DNA of 25,000 nucleotides from contig CM022669.1 in assembly GCA_012295275.1 (NCBI GenBank), forward strand, positions 14,237,672 through 14,262,671, written 5' to 3'. This DNA is from Chrysomallon squamiferum. Taxonomy: Eukaryota > Mollusca > Gastropoda > Neomphalida > Peltospiridae. The position numbers and the translations under genes are program-made. Positions 14,240-22,471 of this stretch are shown in pieces (position 1 is the first letter of the stretch; every line of letters starts with the position of its first letter). The notes below the pieces were generated by a model. That model searched no databases and had not been told where the DNA came from. It was given only the letters and a program-made list of their open reading frames with translations.

Positions 14240-17200
14240 TTTGTCATGAAATATGTGATCATGCTGAGTTCGGGGCCGACAAATTTCTCTTTGTACGTTT
14301 CTTTCATTTCACTGTTTCTGTTTGAAGTGGGAGTTTGACTCATCAGCTTCATGTTCAGACGCATTCTCTGTTTTGTCAGGTCATCTGACCCTGGTACTGC
14401 AACAACAAATATATCATAGAATTACTTTCATTTAATGCAGGATTTAAAAAATCATAATAAATTAGGAAATTATTATTATTTTTTTTTTTTTTTTCCTGAA
14501 ATTTAATAACATCTCAAACAATCATAATATGTGAAGAAAAAAAAGAAGTTTTTCCTTTCATTTAAAATTATCTCATTCATTAATGATAATATGAAATTTA
14601 AAAAAAAAAAATTTTTAATTTCATTTAATACAAACTCAATACAAAACAATCATAATATGTCAGTTAAAAAAACAGTTTCTTTAGTGTAATCTCAAGCAAT
14701 CATAATGTTAATAAAATTTTGATCAAAAGAAATGTAATTTCAAACAGTTATGAGACGTTATCAAAATATAATTTATTTTTCATCACTTAATAAGAGTATT
14801 AAGACCCTTGATATATTTTATTATTATTATTACCATCATTATCATTATTATTGCTTTTTAAAACCTTCATTGATGAAATGAAAGGAAAACTGCTGTAATT
14901 AGTCTACGGGTTACCCCCTTTGAGTGAACACCCCCCAAAAAAAACAAAAAAACACACAAAAGAAACAAAACACATCACTGATGATTATGGTCTTTATGCT
15001 TAGTCACAAACAAAAAATAACCTGCTATATCCACAAATTAAAAAAACATGCACAGATGCATCCAGGAATCACACATGACATACATCTCTCAGTATGATGA
15101 TATGTGTGCAAAAATTACTTCTGTGACATAATCCATTTTACTTGCTATAAGATCAGACCAATAGGATTTCTGTTGTGTAATTTTTATTTAAAAAAAAAAC
15201 CCCAAACAAAACAACTTACAGAATAACAGAACTACTTACAGTGCGGAACTGACGAACTTGTTTTTACCAAAGTCTTCACACCTCCCCCAAACAATGCTGA
15301 CCACATCTTCTGGTCAAAATTGTGTGCTACAAGTCTGTACAGGATGAGTGGGTCATAGGATGAAAGGCCAGTGACCAGGAGACTCACGAAAACGGCGAAG
15401 AGCGACTCACAAAGCAACATGTGTAACTTGGGAGCATCCTCGTCTTTTTCTCTCGCTATCAGAACACGCAGTGAGGTCACTCCTAACAACAATAATAACA
15501 ATAACAATAACAATATGAATAAAAATAACAATAACAACAACAATAACAATCATAATGATAACAATATGAATAAAAATAACAATAACAATATGAATAAAAA
15601 TAACAATAACAACAACAATAATATAATAATAGCAAGTAATAATAATAATAGTAGTAATAGTAATAATAATAATAATGATAATAATAATAATAATGATAAT
15701 AATAATAATAGTAATAATAATAATAATAGTAGTAGTAACAGAAATAATAATAATAATAACAATAACAATAATAGTAAAAAAAATAATAATAATAATAATA
15801 ATAATAATATCAGCAATACTGATAATAATAACATCTAAAATATTGATAATAATAACAACAACAATAGTAATATTGGTAATAATAATAATAAAGATAACAA
15901 CAACAATATCAGTAATGATAATAACGATGATAGTCATAATAACAGCAACAAAAACAGATTAATAATAAACAATCTGAATTTAAATAACAAAACAATGATT
16001 TGTTTAGTACCTCTTTTTTCTGATATTGTATTTTTTTTTAATTAAATAATTGTGACAATAATGTTATATTATTAGACCTAGTTCTTTTTATTAGACCTAA
16101 CTGTAGAAAGAAAAACAATTATAATTCCAACGAGCTAAAAAAATTTTTTTTTTTAAATCCTGTTCCATAACAGTTGAGAATTTATAATGCAAGCTAAAAG
16201 AAAAAAAAAAAGAAAAAATAAATAAATATAAACTGCATACAAATTTCAAGACAATTTTCACATAATATGACTTTTCTCAAACTTATAATGAAAATTAAAA
16301 ATTTAATTTTAAGCTGATGGTTGTCACAAACCTGGCCATTTTGCTGGCGAGGTGTTCACAACTTCTTCTGAGCTATCCCCTGATCTCATTCTCTTACCTC
16401 GGACCCCAGCCATCAGATGACTGGCCTGTGTCACAAAGTTTGGACTGAAACAAGGAGAAAAACAAACTAAATATAAACATTTTAAACATGTAGGAATGTA
16501 GTGGATGAATCAGTGTTAATAAATGATTAAATAAACTACTGACTGGGATCATCTGCTAAAACTAAGTTAAATACTAACACTATAACAAAATTAAAAAATA
16601 TACATAAAAAGAAAAGAAAATACAAAAATAACAACAACAAAACAAGCTGTCTTTAAATTCAGAAATAGACAAAAGATGCATTCAAAGAAAAACCTTAAAA
16701 GGAACATAACTGTTATATGATCATCATATAAAAAAACAAAAAACTAAAAATAAATGAATAAATAAATAAATAAAGAAAAAAATTGAAAAAAAAAAAAACA
16801 AGAAAGAAAAACTAAATAAAAACAACAATGACAAAAAGAAACTAAGAAAAGAATCATTCAGTGCTTATTTCTTAATTATCCGTACCTTGTAAAACCTTCG
16901 AGGCCCACATCGACATCGTTAAGTGCCACAATAAAGCTGTCACTGTCACAGAGACACTGATAGATACAGGACGACAATGCCACAGCCAGATTCCTCATGA
17001 TGGACACATTCCCAGAGTTTGTCTCCAGCGTCGGTGGAATGACAATTTCTATGATGGTGTGAAGCAGGTCTTGGGACAAGCACTGGAGATGTTGGATGGG
17101 GTCGGCTATAACAGTCTTCGAGCTGGCAATGCTTGCTGACAACAGCGGGAGGGTTGTCGGGAACGGCAGGGGAGACAGCAACTGCTGCTGCGGCTTCTCC

Positions 17201-20200
17201 TGCTGAAGTTCCTGCAACAGCAGCAGCAGCTCCATGCGAACGGATGCCAGCCCTCCTCCTCCTGATCCCTGGAGGATGCAGTAGCTGATCAGAGTCCTCA
17301 GCAACTGCTGGTTTTTCTTCAGCCACTGCTTCCTGCGAGCCATCCGGTCCATTTTGGCTTCCAGGTCCATCTTGTCTGCGAGGATGACTTCGTGAAGAGT
17401 GGCCCGGCTTAGAGACGTGTCGGACTTTGTCGAGACCGACCTGTTGAATTTTGGCACCTCTAGCATGTCATCAGACTCTATGCTGGAGTCCATCATTGTG
17501 GCTGTAAAGAAAAACAAAACAAATAATAATAATAATAACTGTAAAAAATCTGATGCAGTGATTTTATGATAAAATTAAATGAAGAAAAAGAAAGCTTCTG
17601 CTAAAATTACTTGCGCAGCATTAGTTCCATTTGGAAAAAACAACCCAAATTGTTCCCTATGGAGGATTTCAAATGTCATGACACGGTGACTCCTTAATTA
17701 ATGATCAACAGCCTGCTTCATACAGAAAGAAGAGACTGTTATTAGCAATGTATTTTTAGATCTGTCTAAACATTAAACAGATTATACTGAAAGAAATTCT
17801 GTGTCCTAATTACCATCAGGAGCTTCCTCTTCTTGTTGACCGTAGTTACAGAGAACCCGAAGCACTTCTGATTCTTTCTCCAACCAGATGTAAAGTTGAT
17901 AGCGAAGTTGACCTCCATCCACTTCAAATCCTGTTGCCAGTGTCCCAAGCTCTTCCATTAACACCTGTAAATAAATAAATAAATATTTTTATTTTCAATT
18001 CTAGTTTTTTTTTCACATTAAATATAATTCTTAGAAAATATCATTAAGGCAAAAAAATTATCTTATTTAACTTTAAAGTCAAACAGAAGAAAATATATAA
18101 TTGTTTTACTGCAGTGAATTTTTTATTATGAAAGTTTGTGTTACCTTTAAACAAGAAATGAACTTGTACTGTTGAGCCATGATGTCCAGTTTGTGTCCAC
18201 TTGATGATTCTTCAGTGCTGGCCACATATCTGTCATGATTTTCAACATTTAACTCAGGAACCATCTCAACAGGCTCTTCTGAAACTTCATCATCTTCTTC
18301 TTCTTCTTCCTTACCCAGTTCTAAATCCAATTCAAGGTCATCTTTGAAAGTGACCACTGGCCTACTCCAATCTGTGTCCTCAGAATTCAAACCATTGCTG
18401 ACAGGTTTGTCATCAAAGTTGTTTGAGCTGTTTGTCAAGTTGCTAGATATTGGCTTGCTCCAGTCAAATTCATCTGACTTGGAATTAGAGTTATCTGCCT
18501 TAGCATTTGTTTTACCTGTCTCGTTAGTCGGACCGCCAATGATTCCCGTGCTGATACAAGACTGGTTGGTGACATTTTTCTTCAGCTTGCCTGACTCGGA
18601 GTACATGTGATCTTCATCCTCTGTGTCCTCAACAACTGGAGGAAGTTTGCACAGAGTCTCCAAAGCCATCAACGGGCAGCCATTTTTGTAGTGTGCGTGA
18701 GCAGTAGCGAAGAACAACCTGCGTTCCATCGGAGTGACTCGATCGATGGTTGTGATCTTGTTATCTGGAATGGCGATGCTGTTGGACCTGGTGAACCCAG
18801 TCATCACAGTTTTGCGTCTCCTGAGAGAGGACGAAGCCAGCTTTTGTTTCATGAGAAGAGGATGCGTCCGCAGGTAGTTGTAGCAGTTGAAGACGTTTGG
18901 CGTCACCGACAGAATGTCTGTGTCAAACATCTCGTGAGCCAGCCTGGCGCGGCCGATGTTCACGTGCAGCAGCGTCTGGAGAGCTCCTCTGTAGTCTTTT
19001 AGCAGCCACAGAGCCATGCTTCGAAGGAAAGGGTCGGGATGGGCCTTGCTGGCATCACTGTTTTGTCCATTTGCATCACAGCCGAGAATGTTCTGGTACA
19101 AGATGCTCTTAACGCTGTCTGGCAGGATTTCCTCACCATCGTACAGTCGACATATAACCATGGCCAGCTGGATGTCATGTAACTTCTCAATGCAAACCTG
19201 TTCAAATAAGTGTTCATTTTATTTTTTTTTTTAATTTATTAAAATTTATTTTTTGATTATTTTGTTGTTGTTAGTTATTCTAAGAGATAATACTGTTTTT
19301 ATTGTGCTGACAAGCATTTTATTTTCACAACAAAATTATTTGAAAAAAATATTTAAAAAGAATAATATTAACAATGAAAATAATTATATAATTCGTTGAC
19401 TGTATCCTTAAAAATCATTTTACTTTCGACTAAATAAAAACAATAATATTAACAACAACAACAAAGTCACATAATTCATTGACAGTATTTTAGAAATCAC
19501 TATATGTACTGCATGAACAGTATGTATTTTGGAAATCATTTAATTGTAGATCACAACAAAAACAGTAACATTAACAAACAAAAAATGTATATAATTCTTT
19601 CATAGTATTTTTACATCTAGCTTTAATAGTGACAACCGAACCTTTTATTAATGAAATCTTTTATCAGTTGTCTTTTACAACTATAACATCACTTTCCAAC
19701 TCACCTCCACTGCATCTTTCAGTGACCCCCCAAGCAGGAAGAAAGCTGCTGCCTGCTGGAACATCTGTCTGCCAAGCAGAGCAAAGGCGTTCTTCAGAGC
19801 CGCTTTCCTCCATCGCTCCTTCGTGAAGTCATTTCGGAAGAATTCCATCATCTTTCTGTTTTCCCCCGACCTGAAACACAGACAGATCAGTAATTTAGTT
19901 TGTCTGCTGAATGTAGAAATGTGACTGTTGTATTTAAAAACAAATAAATGGTATCTGCAATTACCTATATATAATTATATATTTACGTGTCCAGGGCATG
20001 TCTCAAATATTTTTTGCCAACTCATCATTTTGTTATATATATTTTTTTGTAAACCTAAACATTATATGGCATTCTCCTTTCTGAAATCATCAATCAAACT
20101 TATCATTTATTCTGGGTTTTTTTAGATCATATAATTTAATAATTGAATGTTGTATTCAGCAAAAACTATAACTGCTTAATAAAACGTCAGTTTATTAATG

Positions 20201-20673
20201 TAATATTTCTATAATAATAAGAACAGTAATAATAACAATATAGATATATAAATAGATAGACAGATGTATAGACTTTAACAAATTGTTTATACCTGTACAG
20301 TCCCCATAACACCATTTTCTTCTTCATAGCCAGGTAGAAAATAGCAGCATCTAATGGATCTTTTTTGGCTTGAAATGCCGCTTTAGCCACCTGAAATCAC
20401 ACACACAAATATATTATGACATAAACAATCATTAAGCAACAAAGGGTTGATGGTTCTACAGTGGATGCATTAAGTATTCGTATTACCACATAATGCAGTT
20501 ACGAAGCTTCTATTTTTGGTTTTTACATTCTTTGCTCCAACTGTCCATTTTATTATATACTGTTCAGCTGTTCATTTTATAAATGAATGTAGCTAACAAG
20601 ATTTACTTACCTTTTTATAGCTTACCATAATTAATTAATTAAAATTAATAAATATCCGTATGCACAGGCACTT

Positions 20674-20725
<52 letters not shown>

Positions 20726-22433
20726 ACAGACACAGACACACAAATTACTATCCTGACAGTGAGTTATATTAAACACCAACTTTTATATTTTCAGCTAAGT
20801 CTACACATCATAATTAACAAATGAAATTGAATACGCCCAGTCACATATACAAATTATTATCCTAACAGTAAACCTATGGAATGGAATGGAAAAAAATTAA
20901 CGTGCTAATCAGAGCAAGCTGTTGTGAAGCACGTCTGCGACGGGCACACTTTCTGACAGGTCAGCGGGCGTGTCCGTCACAGAAAAGAGTTTTGGGTAGG
21001 GAAAAGAATGGATTCTCGCCACGATTGCAGGACACAAGGGAGTGTCCAGCATATCGGATCGTAACGAGTCGGTACGGATGTATCGCAGCCGCAATTCGCC
21101 CCCCGTGATATCCGGCACAATCTCTCAGCCATCACCGGGTCTGTGTTGTTTGCCGTCCTGGTTGTTCTGCTCTTGGCTGCTGTCGTTGTTTCTTTTTGGC
21201 TTCTGATGTTGTTTCTTTTTTGCTGCTGTTGTTGTTCCTTTTTGGCTGCTTCCTTATGGTCCACGTGGTCCAAACCTGTTTTTTTTTTTTTTTTTGCCAA
21301 TGGTCTTTTTATTGTTTTTAAAAGATATTATTAAAAAAAAACCTGCAACTAAACCTATATTTAAAACCAACTTTTATAATTTCATATAAGTCTATTATGT
21401 GATAATTAACAGGTGAATGTTGTATAATGCAAGGTGAGTGAGTATTTTCACCTTTTCTATACATCGTTTGAGTTCACTGATGTTTGTAATCCACCAGCCA
21501 GCACCAAACTGTTTCAGATCCTCCCAAGCAGGCTCTCCCTTCTGCATGCTTGGAATGAATGACAGCAATTCCTGAATAAATAAATACAAAAAATATTATT
21601 AAATAAATAAATAAATAAATTATATTAATAAAAAGTATATAGATAAAAAAAAAAATTAATAATAATAAATAAAAAAAAAATAGAAATAAAAATAAAAATA
21701 AATAAATAAATAAAATAAAATAAAATAAAATAAAATAAAATAAAATAAAATAAATAAATAAATCTTAAATAAAATGTAAAAAATTAAAAAAAATACAATT
21801 TAAAAAAGTAAATAAGAAAGTAAATAAAATAAATAAATAAATAAACAAAAACTAATAATAATAAAAAATAATAAATTAATCGGGTGACAAAGAAACAAAG
21901 AAAGTACAATCATATAAATAACATAGAAAAAAAAAATTCTAGTAACAGCAAAAGAGGAAATATAAGTGATTTACTCTCACATATTTTAATTTGCTAATTA
22001 GTAGAAAAGAAAAACAAAATAACCCTGCAGCAGTAATACACACAGACACTATAAATGATTTATTGTCTCACACATTTTAATTAGACAATATCAACATCTC
22101 CAGGGATCAGTTCTATGATGTCTTAGCAGTTTAATATCAATATGTCATCATGGACAGATTAATTCCTGTCAAAGCTTTCAGCTAAAAACAATTTGCCAAA
22201 TGGATTAAGCTTCTCGTATTTCAAGACAGGCTGGTAAGACTGATCTCTCTGAAATTTTAACTGCTACATAGACAAGAGTTTGTTAGTGTTTATTATCAAG
22301 AGGTGAACAACAGGTCATACTGGTATATTAAATACTTGTTTTACGCTTTAATACCATTAAGAGGTTGGTAATATGACTATGACCGCAATTATGCAAAAGG
22401 TTGTTAATCTGTTTATATCATACAGTGTATTTA

Positions 22434-22471
<38 letters not shown>

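Larger units (their letters stand above)
20741..21424. repeat. About 90 bp direct duplication, second copy interrupted
   Basis: Copy A (20741-20832) reads CAAATTACTATCCTGACAGT, later ACCAACTTTTATA, TAAGTCTA and TAATTAACA. Copy B is split: its left arm (20850-20877) reads CAAATTATTATCCTAACAGT and its right arm (21359-21424) carries ACCAACTTTTATA, TAAGTCTA and TAATTAACA in the same order. Copy A shows the uninterrupted state. Confidence 0.85.
20391..21451 (-). other. Intron between exons 4 and 5
   Basis: 1061 bp. It contains a CA microsatellite (20675-20719), an ancestral tandem duplication of about 90 bp, and a 472 bp insertion splitting the second duplicate. The insertion is clearly richer in GC and CpG than any other non-coding DNA here. 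Confidence 0.85.

Noticed and set aside
15371-15838. 155-codon plus-strand ORF rich in asparagine
   Set aside because: It starts antisense to exon 11 and then follows the AAC/AAT triplet array. Its length is explained by triplet periodicity, and overlapping frames on both strands are equally open.
15407-15937. 176-codon minus-strand ORF rich in Ile and Val
   Set aside because: Same triplet array read in another frame. The end overlaps exon 11 in the wrong frame.
16946-17326. 126-codon minus-strand ORF in another frame of exon 9
   Set aside because: Out of frame with the conserved GGGLASVRMELL block, with Ala/Val/Pro/Arg-rich composition caused by frame shift.
18344-19234. Several plus-strand ORFs of 70 to 131 codons
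   Set aside because: Antisense shadows of the large exon 7. The minus-strand frame is the conserved DmX-like protein.
20881-21108. 75-codon plus-strand ORF in the insertion
   Set aside because: Open by chance in a GC-richer segment, no recognisable domain, and the opposite strand is open as well.
20977-21300. 107-codon minus-strand ORF through the insertion (Lys/Gln-rich start)
   Set aside because: It crosses the 17-T run and the 23 bp minisatellite. The composition comes from these repeats and no domain is visible, so I treat it as part of the insertion and not a gene.
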